Translations under genes and position numbers: made by a program
The notes under the pieces: model-generated
Told to the model about the DNA's origin: nothing
The model's input: the letters and a program-made list of their open reading frames with translations, nothing else
The model's database searches: none
NCBI RefSeq assembly: GCF_021654855.1
Contig: NZ_AP024202.1
Coordinates: 558,001 to 622,000 of the forward strand
Direction of reading: 5' to 3'
DNA length: 64,000 bases
Origin: Thiomicrorhabdus immobilis
Lineage (GTDB): Bacteria; Pseudomonadota; Gammaproteobacteria; Thiomicrospirales; Thiomicrospiraceae
In this document: in pieces, positions 53,948-63,079 of the stretch
Numbering within the stretch: the first letter of the stretch is position 1
Layout: each line of letters starts with the position of its first letter

Positions 53948-54247
53948 ATGCGGTTGTCACCTGAGCAGATACAAGCAATCAGATCCAGTTTTATAAACGT
54001 GTTTTGCAAGGGGGAGGTTATACTTTTTGGTAGCCGTGTAGACGACAATAAAAAAGGGGGTGATATTGACCTCTACGTCAGCGCTTCTGAACCTATTAAT
54101 GACTTGTTTAAGCTTAAATTGAAGTTTTTAGTTGATTTGAAATCTAAGATTGGTGAGCAAAAAATCGATTTGGTGTTAGAGCCTTTTGCTTCAAATGAAT
54201 TGAAGCAAGAAGTACAAAGAACGGGTATCAAGATATGTCAGATTTAG
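53948..54247 (+). CDS. MNT-type nucleotidyltransferase antitoxin (MntA-like)
   Basis: 99 residues. Minimal nucleotidyltransferase: ILFGSRVDDNKKGGDIDLYV (GS-x10-DxD motif). In the MntA/HepT (type VII) toxin-antitoxin systems the MNT protein adds nucleotides to the HepT toxin and silences it. Overlaps the next gene by 13 bases, as usual for the pair. Lies between rmlD and a repeat array. Confidence 0.87.
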   Translation: MRLSPEQIQAIRSSFINVFCKGEVILFGSRVDDNKKGGDIDLYVSASEPINDLFKLKLKFLVDLKSKIGEQKIDLVLEPFASNELKQEVQRTGIKICQI

Positions 54248-54711
54248 CTGAAATTAAAATAAAAAAGTTAATCGATGAGTGTGATAAACATCAATATCGA
54301 ATAAATTCGGCTTATTCTAAAATTGCATACAAACTGCCATTAACAGAACAGGTTTATAAACAACTAACCGATGAAGATATTGAGCATATTGACCAATTTA
54401 TATTTCGTTTTTCAAAACTACAGGATGCAATTGGTCAGAGACTGTTTAAAGCGATGTTGACTTTTTTAGAAGAAGACGTCGAGACTCTACCGTTTATAGA
54501 TGTTCTAAATAAACTGGAAAAGCTCAGGCTTATTGAATCGACCGAACAATGGAAGCAGTTAAGAGAAATTAGAAACGCCATTGCGCACGAATATGATGAT
54601 TCGCCAGAGCTAATGTCACAAGTGCTAAACACTGTGTTTGATGCAAGAATAGACTTATTTGCTATTTACGAAAATTTGAAGAACACTTATCAGGATAGGC
54701 AGTCTGAATAA
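54235..54711 (+). CDS. HepT-like RNase toxin
   Basis: 158 residues, all-helical HEPN fold. The RNase motif R-x4-H-x-Y is RNAIAHEY (Arg113, His118, Tyr120). Probably cleaves RNA unless modified by the upstream MNT partner. The pair is likely mobile and sits in the gap of the rml cluster together with the repeats. Confidence 0.85.
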   Translation: MSDLAEIKIKKLIDECDKHQYRINSAYSKIAYKLPLTEQVYKQLTDEDIEHIDQFIFRFSKLQDAIGQRLFKAMLTFLEEDVETLPFIDVLNKLEKLRLIESTEQWKQLREIRNAIAHEYDDSPELMSQVLNTVFDARIDLFAIYENLKNTYQDRQSE

Positions 54712-54732
54712 GTTCAAGATAGAAAAGCAACA

Positions 54733-55107
54733 CAGATATTGCGAGGAGCAAAGCGACGCGGCAATCTAGGAATATGAGGCATGAATGGATTGCTTCACTT
54801 CGTTCGCAATGACAAACCTTACACCGTCATTGCGAGGAGCTAAGCGACGTGGCAATCCATAGCGGCAAAGTACGGTAAGGTTTGTAAATAGATTGCTTCA
54901 CAACGTTCGCAATGACAAAACCTACACAGTCATTGCGAGGGCTTTAGCCAGCGGCAATCTAGGAATATGAGGCATGAATGGATTGCTTCACTGCGTTCGC
55001 AATGACACCAATACCTGTCATTGCGAGTAACGAAGTTACGCGGCAATCTAAAAAGGCAAAGTACAGTAAGGGTTGTAAATAGATTGCTTCACTATGTTCG
55101 CAATGAC
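54733..55107. repeat. Second GTCATTGCGAG palindromic element array
   Basis: Four units: 54733-54813, 54826-54916, 54929-55006, 55017-55107. They alternate strictly between a short class (about 78-81 bases, centre AATATGAGGCATGAAT) and a long class (91 bases, centre GGCAAAGTACGGTAAGG). No gene in this 452-base gap between hepT and rmlB. Confidence 0.95.
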
Positions 55108-55212
55108 TATCGACCAAAGCCTAAAGACAATTAACAAAAACAACACAGTCAAGAAATTAAAAATTGAGAATTAATAAAGTGTCATTAAAAACTAAAAATT
55201 CATCATTAAAAA
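55105..55212. repeat. AT-rich repetitive leader and start region of rmlB
   Basis: GACTATCGACCAAAGCCTAA (GATAGTC-family word) is followed by several copies of (C)ATTAAAAATT/AATTAAAAATTGAGAATT at 55154-55212. The rmlB start codon and its first codons lie inside this sequence, so the extra N-terminal residues derive from the repeat. Confidence 0.6.
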
Positions 55213-56408
55213 TTATAGTAACCGGTGGAGCAGGCTTTATTGGTTCTGCGGTTATACGTGAACTCATCAATAATTCAAATCACCATGTAGTGAATGTCGA
55301 TAAACTCACTTACGCAGGTAACCTAGAATCTCTATCGACCATCGATCAAGATTCACGTTATGCGTTCGAACAAGTTGATATCTGCGATGCAACTGAAGTA
55401 AAAAGAGTTTTTGAACAACACCAACCAGATATTGTGATGCACTTGGCCGCCGAGTCTCATGTTGACCGTTCGATTGATGGTCCTGGTGAGTTTATTCAAA
55501 CCAATATCGTGGGTACTTATACTTTACTAGACCAAGCCAGAGCCTATTGGAATCAACTTGAAGGTGACAAAAAAGCCAACTTCCGTTTTCATCATATCTC
55601 AACAGACGAAGTCTACGGCGATCTTCCTCACCCTGATGATTTTACTAGCAGTCATTGCGAGGAAACGAAGAACTCGACGCCTGCAAGGGTAAGTCGAGAA
55701 CAAAGCGACGCGGCAATCTCCCAAAGTAGAGCGACTAACGACCAAGCATTGCCGCTCTTCACTGAAACAACGGCCTACGCTCCAAGCTCCCCTTATTCAG
55801 CGAGTAAAGCGGGAAGTGACCATTTAGTAAGAGCCTGGAACAGAACCTTCGGTTTACCAACGCTGGTGACTAACTGCTCAAATAACTACGGTCCTTATCA
55901 CTTTCCAGAAAAGCTGATTCCGTTGGTTATTCTTAATGCTTTAGAAGGCAAGCCACTACCTATTTACGGAAAAGGCAATCAAATCCGTGACTGGCTATAC
56001 GTAGAAGACCATGCCAGAGCCCTGATTAAAGTCGCTACAGAAGGCAAAATCGGTGAAACCTACAATATAGGCGGCCACAACGAAAAACAAAACATAGAAG
56101 TAGTAAAAACCATATGTAACATTCTAGATGAATTAATGCCTCCTGAAAAACGCGGTATTAAGAGCCAAGATGGTCAGTTGCTTACTACACACCACTCACT
56201 ACTCACTTACGTGAGTGACCGCCCCGGCCACGACATGCGCTACGCTATAGATGCCACCAAAATCCAAAAAGAACTGGGTTGGACACCTCAAGAAACATTT
56301 GAGAGTGGGATTAAAAAAACCGTACAGTGGTATTTAAATAACCAGGCCTGGTGTAAACATGTGCAGGATGGAAGTTATCAAAGAGAAAGGTTAGGGTTTT
56401 CAAAATAA
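55164..56408 (+). CDS. rmlB: dTDP-glucose 4,6-dehydratase RmlB with repeat-derived inserts
   Basis: Up to 414 residues (usual about 355). Makes dTDP-4-keto-6-deoxyglucose, used for rhamnose and for amino sugars. [79 protein letters not shown] and [14 protein letters not shown] are all present. Extra residues: an N-terminal tail (start TTG 55164 or GTG 55179), about 30 residues after DLPHPDD coded by a GTCATTGCGAG-type element (55651 on), and about 11 residues before [10 protein letters not shown]. The palindrome at 56341 is read NQAWC. Confidence 0.94.
   Translation: MRINKVSLKTKNSSLKIIVTGGAGFIGSAVIRELINNSNHHVVNVDKLTYAGNLESLSTIDQDSRYAFEQVDICDATEVKRVFEQHQPDIVMHLAAESHVDRSIDGPGEFIQTNIVGTYTLLDQARAYWNQLEGDKKANFRFHHISTDEVYGDLPHPDDFTSSHCEETKNSTPARVSREQSDAAISQSRATNDQALPLFTETTAYAPSSPYSASKAGSDHLVRAWNRTFGLPTLVTNCSNNYGPYHFPEKLIPLVILNALEGKPLPIYGKGNQIRDWLYVEDHARALIKVATEGKIGETYNIGGHNEKQNIEVVKTICNILDELMPPEKRGIKSQDGQLLTTHHSLLTYVSDRPGHDMRYAIDATKIQKELGWTPQETFESGIKKTVQWYLNNQAWCKHVQDGSYQRERLGFSK
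55651..55720. repeat. GTCATTGCGAG-type element fragment inserted in rmlB
   Basis: Begins GTCATTGCGAGG, has its first hairpin tip enlarged by an internal inverted repeat (ACTCGAC ... GTCGAG), and returns to consensus at AAAGCGACGCGGCAATC. The right half is missing or unrecognisable. Read in frame without a stop. Confidence 0.85.
56341..56352. repeat. ACCAGGCCTGGT palindrome, in rmlB
   Basis: Exact 12-mer; codons read N-Q-A-W. The last copy in the window; none follow in 56.4-64 kb. Confidence 0.95.
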
Positions 56409-56409
56409 G

Positions 56410-59250
56410 ATGAAGAAGAAAAGAGAAGTAATTGGTGTCATAGATAGTTACGATGGTTCTTTGCTTAGAGGTTGGGCACATGAAGTTGATTCAAATGAAC
56501 CTGTACTATTGCAACTTTTGATTAATAATGAAGTGGTTGCCGAATTTAAAGCTGATAAATATAGAGATGATTTACTTTTACATGGCATTAATAAAGGAAA
56601 AGCATCTTTTAGTATTCCGCTGGATATCAGAAGGCTGTTATTAAAGCTTGAAGATGAAGGTAAAGATGAGATTAAACTAGATGTTAAGCCAAAAGATGAT
56701 AGTTGTAAATCAAGAATAACAAATAGTTTGAATTCGATAAAAGCTCCAGATATTCATTACAATATAGATAGTTGTGAATATGAGGGTATAAATGGTTGGA
56801 TAGCGGATTTTAATAACTATTCTTTAACGATACTCCTTGATATATGGATTAATGATCAGAAAATTAAATCAATTCCAGCAAACCATAGTCGAGAAGATCT
56901 AATCACGAGAGGATTAACTAATACGGATAAAGGCTTCAATATTAATATTGGCCAATTGGCAGAAGGTGCTGAGTTTGTTGATGTGAAAATAACGTGTGGT
57001 TATCTAGATGAAACGATACTACTACCTTCTACAAGCTTATCCTCTTTCCAATCAAAAATTGAGGCTTTTACAGATTTACAAGTTTTACTCCGAGGTTCTC
57101 AAGATTTAGCGAACAATCCTAAATATGATTTTTTACTCAAGTCTTTAATACCAGCTGTAATTGATCGTTATCGCAAAGATAGAAAAGTTGAACAGAAAAG
57201 TATCAAATGCCTTGATTCAAGTGATGAAAAGAAACCTGTAACAATCGTTATTCCTGTCTATAAAGGTATCGCCGAGACTAAAAACTGTATTTACTCTGTA
57301 GTAAATAGTAAAAACAGATCAGATTACCGATTGATTGTAATTTCAGACTTTTCTCCAGAAGAAAAAATGTTGCCAGAATTACTGAATTTACAGAAAAAAT
57401 ATGACTTTGATTTACTCGCGAATGATCGAAATTTAGGTTTTGTCGCTACAGTTAATAAGGGGATGAAATACGCGGGTAATGCTGATGTTATTTTACTAAA
57501 TTCCGATACTGTTGTTCCAGATGGTTGGTTAGATGCTATACAGCAAGCAGCTTATTCATCACCAACTATTGGTACTGTAACGCCAATGTCAAATAACGCG
57601 ACAATTTGCAGCTTTCCAGGATTCTGTATAGATAATGATTTACCAACTGGATATAGTGTGGAGTCATTGGCTTATTTATGTAAGAAAAATCAAGAAGCTG
57701 AAATAGACCTGCCTACTGCACATGGTTATTGCATGTTTATCAAAAGACAGGTTCTTAATGAAGTTGGTTTGTTTGATGAGCAGAAGTGGGGTAAAGGTTA
57801 TGCCGAAGAAAATGACTTTTCTCTAAGAGCAAATAAGATTGGATGGCGTCACGTGATGACTAACAAAACATTCATTCATCATTTGGGTTCAGTTTCATTT
57901 GCCTCTGATGCGGAAGGTTTTATTGCAAAAAACTTGCAAAAACTGAATGGTTTATACCCTGATTATCCAAAGTTAGTTGAAAAATTTATAAGGAAAGATC
58001 CTGCAAGGCGCTTGAGAAATGAACTTGCTGTCAAAATATTAAAAGATGAATCTATGGCTTTTGACCCAAAAACATCTGCTAAAGGTAAATCGATTTTATT
58101 TGTATCACTGTCAATTGGCGGGGGAACTAAAAAAGCAACAGATGATTTGATAAAGCTTCTGAAAAAAGAAGGTCAAAATGTCTACTATCTTACTCCTCAA
58201 AAGCAAGGCTCGATATGGCGTTTATCAAGCACTAATTCGAATGTTTATGCGGACTATGATTCTGATATCGAAGTAAATGACCTTGTAAAAATACTTCAGG
58301 AATTAGATGTCTGGCATATTCATTATCATAATGTTCTTGGATTCAAAGATGGAATTTGGAGTTTACCCAACCTTCTTAAATGCGAATACGATATAACTGT
58401 TCATGATTATTATGCTGTTTGTCCGAGGGTAAATTTTGTTTCATTTAACGATGAGTATTGTGGTGAAAAAGGGTATGTTCAATGTCAAAATTGTTTAGCT
58501 GACCTTGGAGTGCATGACAGTTCGGTAATCTCTTTTACAGATTATGATGAAGACATTAATTTATGGCGACAACATTTTTATAAAAAATATAAATTAGCAA
58601 GAAAAGTATTTACACCTAGTCAGGACACTAAACAAAGGCTTCAAAGTTATTTTGATTTAGAAAATGTATTTCATAACTATCATCCAGAACCGGTAGATAG
58701 GGTGGTTTTAAGTAAATTTAGTAAAAGTAGTAATGAAAATATTAATCTAGGTTTTTTAGGGGCACTTGGGCCTCATAAAGGAGTAAATGTTATCAAACAA
58801 CTGGCGAGCAAGATATCTGAACAGAGGTTGCCAATTAATTTAAAAATTATTGGTTACACAAGCGATGATGATTTCTTCAAAAAATTTGATTTTATAACGC
58901 TCACTGGAAAATATGATAGTTCACAGCTTCAGGAATTAATCAAACGTGAACAAATTGATGCAGTTTTCTTAACAAGTATATGGCCTGAAACATATAGCTA
59001 TACTTTAAGTGAGGCAATATCGAATGGCAAGTATGTTGTCTCATTTGACATAGGGGCAATAAAAGAAAGGCTAGACTTTATGAATGTTAAGAGCAGACTG
59101 CTTTTTTCCGTAGATGAAAAACCTGAAACAATGTTGAAAATGATTATAGAATTTTTTGGTAAAAATGATGTTGAAGTGATTAAAAACGGCGTTGAGTATG
59201 ATTCAATTTTAAATGATTATTTTGCTCTGAGTCGAGGTCTGAAAGCATGA
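56410..59250 (+). CDS. Multidomain glycosyltransferase (GT2 plus GT4-like) with N-terminal modules
   Basis: 946 residues. Two N-terminal modules of about 100 residues each (GWAHEVDSNEPVLLQLLINN ... YRDDLL and GWIADFNNYSLTILLDIWIN ... SREDL) share a GWxxD...R-x-DL pattern seen beside glycosyltransferases. A GT2 domain follows (about 275-510; VTIVIPVYKGIAETKNCIYS, NDRNLGFVATVNKG, LNSDTVVPDGWLD). The last part (about 555-940; ILFVSLSIGGGTKKATDDLI, LGFLGALGPHKGVNVIKQL, WPETYSYTLSEAISNGKYVV) is GT4-like. The two catalytic domains may add two sugars. First gene of the AT-rich block; overlaps the next by 4 bases. Confidence 0.82.
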   Translation: MKKKREVIGVIDSYDGSLLRGWAHEVDSNEPVLLQLLINNEVVAEFKADKYRDDLLLHGINKGKASFSIPLDIRRLLLKLEDEGKDEIKLDVKPKDDSCKSRITNSLNSIKAPDIHYNIDSCEYEGINGWIADFNNYSLTILLDIWINDQKIKSIPANHSREDLITRGLTNTDKGFNINIGQLAEGAEFVDVKITCGYLDETILLPSTSLSSFQSKIEAFTDLQVLLRGSQDLANNPKYDFLLKSLIPAVIDRYRKDRKVEQKSIKCLDSSDEKKPVTIVIPVYKGIAETKNCIYSVVNSKNRSDYRLIVISDFSPEEKMLPELLNLQKKYDFDLLANDRNLGFVATVNKGMKYAGNADVILLNSDTVVPDGWLDAIQQAAYSSPTIGTVTPMSNNATICSFPGFCIDNDLPTGYSVESLAYLCKKNQEAEIDLPTAHGYCMFIKRQVLNEVGLFDEQKWGKGYAEENDFSLRANKIGWRHVMTNKTFIHHLGSVSFASDAEGFIAKNLQKLNGLYPDYPKLVEKFIRKDPARRLRNELAVKILKDESMAFDPKTSAKGKSILFVSLSIGGGTKKATDDLIKLLKKEGQNVYYLTPQKQGSIWRLSSTNSNVYADYDSDIEVNDLVKILQELDVWHIHYHNVLGFKDGIWSLPNLLKCEYDITVHDYYAVCPRVNFVSFNDEYCGEKGYVQCQNCLADLGVHDSSVISFTDYDEDINLWRQHFYKKYKLARKVFTPSQDTKQRLQSYFDLENVFHNYHPEPVDRVVLSKFSKSSNENINLGFLGALGPHKGVNVIKQLASKISEQRLPINLKIIGYTSDDDFFKKFDFITLTGKYDSSQLQELIKREQIDAVFLTSIWPETYSYTLSEAISNGKYVVSFDIGAIKERLDFMNVKSRLLFSVDEKPETMLKMIIEFFGKNDVEVIKNGVEYDSILNDYFALSRGLKA

Positions 59251-60476
59251 AAAAACTAATCTTGCACGTTGGAATGGGAAAGTGTGGAAGTAGCGCCTTG
59301 CAGGAATATTTATCATTTAATAATAGTCTTATTGATACGCAGGGAAATAAATATTTATATGCATGTATGAATACAGATGGAACAGTCTACTCCGGCAATC
59401 TACTTGAGGAAAAAGCTAGCAACTCGCCTTTTAACTACGCATCTTCTCCAAATTTAAAACAAATTAATGATAAAGGTTTGTTTATTAATAACTTTCAAAC
59501 GTCCATGAAAAAAATAAATTCTAATGTGATTTTTTCATCTGAAGGTTGGAGTTCAGAATTAGAGCTTTTTAATGATTTAATTTTTAAATCTGTGACAGAT
59601 TACCAAATAGAAGTTGTATTCTTTGTAAGACCACCAGTAGCTTGGATTAATAGTGCCTGGTGGCAGTGGGGCGCTTGGGCTGATGTCAGTTTTGACAAAT
59701 GGATTGATAAAAATATACCAGCAACTCTATGGTCTGGACACATTAGAGAGTGGTTTGCTAGTGAGCATATAGATAAAACTCATGTAAAGTTACTAAATAA
59801 AAATGTAATTGAAAGTTTTAGTGAAATATTTAATCTGAAGCTGAATAAAAAACTGTTAAAAAAATCAAATGTTAGTTTACCTGGAACTGTACTGAGGTTT
59901 TTTCAAAATAATCGTGATTTAAGGCCCGGTCCTCATGACTCATCAATTGATTTTATTCTTTCTAAATATATAAATATTGATTCAAAACCAGATTGGGTAA
60001 TACCTGAAGTGATGGTTAAAGATATTGTTCAAAAGACTTTGGATAGTAATACTAAACTTTTAGAATATCTTACTGAAAATGATCGTTTAGCCATGAAAGA
60101 TGACCCTAAGTGGTGGCAAGTTGATGCGTTTCAAGACTTGTATTCAGGTGTACCTAAAAATTTTAGTCAATTTGCGACACATGGTGAATATACCCAAAAT
60201 GATATGGAGGTATTAACAAAACAGTTAATAAACTCGATTATTACATTAGATAAAAAACTCAAAAATATTCCAGTCATTAAGAATCAAAACCATAACCAAT
60301 TACAACAATTTTTGGATGAAAACTATCCTGACAAAGCTGATATGTACAGAGATTTAGCTATTTATTTCGGTAATGATATTGATATAGGAAAACTTTTAAT
60401 AGATAAGGCCTATTCTCTCAGACCAAAGGGTCCGGTCATAAATAAAATTAGAGAAAAGTTAAATGCTTCAAGATAG
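59247..60476 (+). CDS. Sulfotransferase-like P-loop protein (first)
   Basis: 409 residues. N-terminal ILHVGMGKCGSSALQEYL is the PAPS 5'-phosphosulfate loop of sulfotransferases (HxGxxKxGSxxLQ), and IFSSEGWSSE followed by VVFFVRPPVAWINSAWWQW matches the 3'-phosphate loop (FVR...). The C-terminal part beyond about residue 300 resembles no family I know. Probably sulfates a sugar of the surface glycan. ATG overlaps the previous stop by 4 bases; its end overlaps the next by 14. Confidence 0.7.
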   Translation: MKKLILHVGMGKCGSSALQEYLSFNNSLIDTQGNKYLYACMNTDGTVYSGNLLEEKASNSPFNYASSPNLKQINDKGLFINNFQTSMKKINSNVIFSSEGWSSELELFNDLIFKSVTDYQIEVVFFVRPPVAWINSAWWQWGAWADVSFDKWIDKNIPATLWSGHIREWFASEHIDKTHVKLLNKNVIESFSEIFNLKLNKKLLKKSNVSLPGTVLRFFQNNRDLRPGPHDSSIDFILSKYINIDSKPDWVIPEVMVKDIVQKTLDSNTKLLEYLTENDRLAMKDDPKWWQVDAFQDLYSGVPKNFSQFATHGEYTQNDMEVLTKQLINSIITLDKKLKNIPVIKNQNHNQLQQFLDENYPDKADMYRDLAIYFGNDIDIGKLLIDKAYSLRPKGPVINKIREKLNASR

Positions 60477-62058
60477 TAATCACCTATTAATTGATGAGCA
60501 AATTTATAGAGAACTGTGTAAGGTTTTTAATTTTCAATTAGATGAGAGCTTAATTGGAAACTCTTTTGAAATAACTGCAGATGATTTACTCAGTGATTTT
60601 AAACCGTCATCATTTTTAAATGGGTTTTCAGAAAATCATTATGAAAATATTTTTATTCCTTTTATGGTGGGTATTCGTTATCTCAAAAAAGAAGGTTCAG
60701 AATTAATATTAAATAAGCTAATTTATGAAATTAAGGATGTTGATAAATTAAGGGAGATATTTGTCAATTGCAAGATGTATCTCAAAGCTACTAAAGATTT
60801 AAGTTTAGCTAAGATTATAAATAAGCAAATTAAATTATTGACGAAAGAAATTTTTAGGCGTCTTGATAACATTAAGATTTCAACAAACAATAACCATAAC
60901 AAAAAAAGAAAAAAAATAGTTATTGTTTCTGGGTTTTTAATGCCAAAAGAAAAAAATACTCATGTAAAGTTCTTAAAAGATTTGGCTTCAAATTTTTTAG
61001 AAGATAAACAAGATTATGAAATATTTCTTGCTGTAACGGGAGATAAAACGGGGGATACAATATTTGGGGAATCATTTATAGCAAAAGATACAGAATTCTA
61101 TGAAGAAAGCTGGAGTTATTTTACTAAACAAAAAAATAGTAGTTATCAATCTGTTGGCAAAGCATCATCTCTTAATAAAATACAAGATTTTGTGAAATGG
61201 ATTAATCAAATAAAACCTGATTTTGCTATTATTCATGGTTCTGGTTCAGAAGCTATTTTTAATGGGCATCTTATGTTCAATAAAATACCTAGCTTTTATT
61301 ATCCCTCAAATGTACTGAATATTCCTTCATTTTCTGTTGATTATGTTATAGCAAGAACTGATTATATGTTTAATAGACTTGTCAAGCATTATGAAAATAT
61401 GGAAATTGACCATTTGAATAGACCAAGAATAATTAGTGCTAAACTTCCATGGAAAAAAGAGTTTAATAAAAATCATCCAGAAACAAAACATAATCAAATT
61501 GCGAATAAAAGCAAGCTTCGTTTTGTTTTATGCATTGGAAGGAATCTTATCTCCGAGGCATTTAATAAACTTACTAATAGTCAACTTATTTTATTGGATA
61601 ACTTTCTTTTAGAGCATGAAAATGTAGAATTGTATTTTATTGGTGAAAAAAATTGTGATAAGAGCTTTAAAAATAACATGGTTGTTTCTAAAGCGATTAC
61701 TAATAATAGAATTATTTGCCTTGGACCTATGCCCCCTGATGAGTTGTCTACTTTCTACGTGCATTCAGAGGTTGTTTTTTCGCTTCCTGGTTTAACAGGT
61801 GGGGCTGGGGCTATTATTAAAGGTATTGAGCAAGGTTGTGCCGCCACTATCCCCTATGATAATGATGCTGTAAATTTTTGTGATGAAAATTATATTGTTG
61901 GAAGCTTTGAGGAGCTGCTTGTCAAATTGAGTGACTTGGCTGAAAACACTCATAATATTTTTCTTAATGCCACTGAATGTACTAAAAAGATTAATTGGCT
62001 GTCCAGTTCTGTATATAAAAAGGAATTCATTAATCATTTTATTGGTAGTAAACCCTGA
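60463..62058 (+). CDS. GT-B-like protein, probable glycosyltransferase
   Basis: 531 residues, AT-rich. An N-terminal helical part of about 140 residues is followed by a Rossmann-like start (KKIVIVSGFLMPKEKNTHVK) and an acceptor half ending FAIIHGSGSEAIF ... PSFYYPSNVL. A donor half has FVLCIGRNLISEAFNKLTNS, CLGPMPPDELSTFYVHSEVV, and FSLPGLTGGAGAIIKGIEQG in place of the GT4 E-x7-E loop. Fold seems clear; the specific family is not recognised. Confidence 0.55.
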   Translation: MLQDSNHLLIDEQIYRELCKVFNFQLDESLIGNSFEITADDLLSDFKPSSFLNGFSENHYENIFIPFMVGIRYLKKEGSELILNKLIYEIKDVDKLREIFVNCKMYLKATKDLSLAKIINKQIKLLTKEIFRRLDNIKISTNNNHNKKRKKIVIVSGFLMPKEKNTHVKFLKDLASNFLEDKQDYEIFLAVTGDKTGDTIFGESFIAKDTEFYEESWSYFTKQKNSSYQSVGKASSLNKIQDFVKWINQIKPDFAIIHGSGSEAIFNGHLMFNKIPSFYYPSNVLNIPSFSVDYVIARTDYMFNRLVKHYENMEIDHLNRPRIISAKLPWKKEFNKNHPETKHNQIANKSKLRFVLCIGRNLISEAFNKLTNSQLILLDNFLLEHENVELYFIGEKNCDKSFKNNMVVSKAITNNRIICLGPMPPDELSTFYVHSEVVFSLPGLTGGAGAIIKGIEQGCAATIPYDNDAVNFCDENYIVGSFEELLVKLSDLAENTHNIFLNATECTKKINWLSSSVYKKEFINHFIGSKP

Positions 62059-62067
62059 AGGAAAATA

Positions 62068-63036
62068 ATGCTAAATAAAATTTATCTTCATATTGGAATG
62101 AATAAAACAGGAAGTACTTCTATTCAGAATTATTTAGCTTCTAATTTCGAATATTTGAAAAATAAAGGTTTTTTATACCCGCGGACAGGAAGAGCGAAGC
62201 ATGCGCATTTTGGTTTGAGTACTGCACTTGGTTTTCACAATCAAAAAGAACAGCCGGATGAAAATCAATTACAAGCTTTAAAAGAAAAATTATTATCTGA
62301 AGTTCATGATTTTGAAGGTTCATTGATTTTCAGTTCTGAAAATTTCATAAAAAACAAAACGCTAAACTATGTAGAACAGTTTTTTAGAGATTATGATGTT
62401 TACATAATTATATACCTTCGGAGACATGATTTATGGTGGGAATCATCATATAGTCAAGCCTTAAAAATGGTGAATAATCCGCCGTGGGATGAAGGAATAG
62501 AGAATTACATTAACTTCAGTAAGAATAGGGGTATTGGAAACTATCGTTCTATTGTTGATAGGTGGGCTAAAGTCTTTGGTAGTGAAAAAATAATAGTGAA
62601 ACCTTTTGAACAATCTAACTTTCCTAATGGATTAGTAAATGACTTTGTTAAAAGTATAGGGTTTGTTCCTGATAAAACCGTGTCTGAACCAGTTTTATTA
62701 AATTCATCATTGTCATATAGGGCGCTCCAATTTTTAGAAATCCTCCAAAGGCTTGATGTCAGCGCTAAAGAAAAAAATAATCTTGTTAATTTTGTTAGTA
62801 AAAATAAAGCAATGAGTTCAAAGGACTCTTTGCTCAGTATTGAACAAAGAACTGAAATTTACAAAGATAATATTGAAGATTATGAATATATTGCGAAAAA
62901 GTACCTAAATAGAAAGAGTGGTGTTCTTTTTAATGATTTAAATTTTGAAAAGTACGAGTGTAATCATGATCATCAAAAAGTTATTACTAGAAGTGAAATT
63001 TGTGAAATCTTTTTAGATTATATTAAGAATTGCTAA
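62068..63036 (+). CDS. Sulfotransferase-like P-loop protein (second)
   Basis: 322 residues. IYLHIGMNKTGSTSIQNYLA is a clear PAPS-binding loop, IFSSENF and VYIIIYLRRHDLWWESSYSQ give the second and third parts of the site, and VKPFEQSNFPNGLVNDFVKS is typical of bacterial sulfotransferases (Sulfotransfer family in glycan loci). Separated from the previous gene by 9 bases. Together with the first protein it suggests a doubly sulfated or two-position sulfated polysaccharide. Confidence 0.78.
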   Translation: MLNKIYLHIGMNKTGSTSIQNYLASNFEYLKNKGFLYPRTGRAKHAHFGLSTALGFHNQKEQPDENQLQALKEKLLSEVHDFEGSLIFSSENFIKNKTLNYVEQFFRDYDVYIIIYLRRHDLWWESSYSQALKMVNNPPWDEGIENYINFSKNRGIGNYRSIVDRWAKVFGSEKIIVKPFEQSNFPNGLVNDFVKSIGFVPDKTVSEPVLLNSSLSYRALQFLEILQRLDVSAKEKNNLVNFVSKNKAMSSKDSLLSIEQRTEIYKDNIEDYEYIAKKYLNRKSGVLFNDLNFEKYECNHDHQKVITRSEICEIFLDYIKNC

Positions 63037-63079
63037 TTTCAGAAAAGTTTTGTGTGTAAAAAACTCGGAAACATCATTT

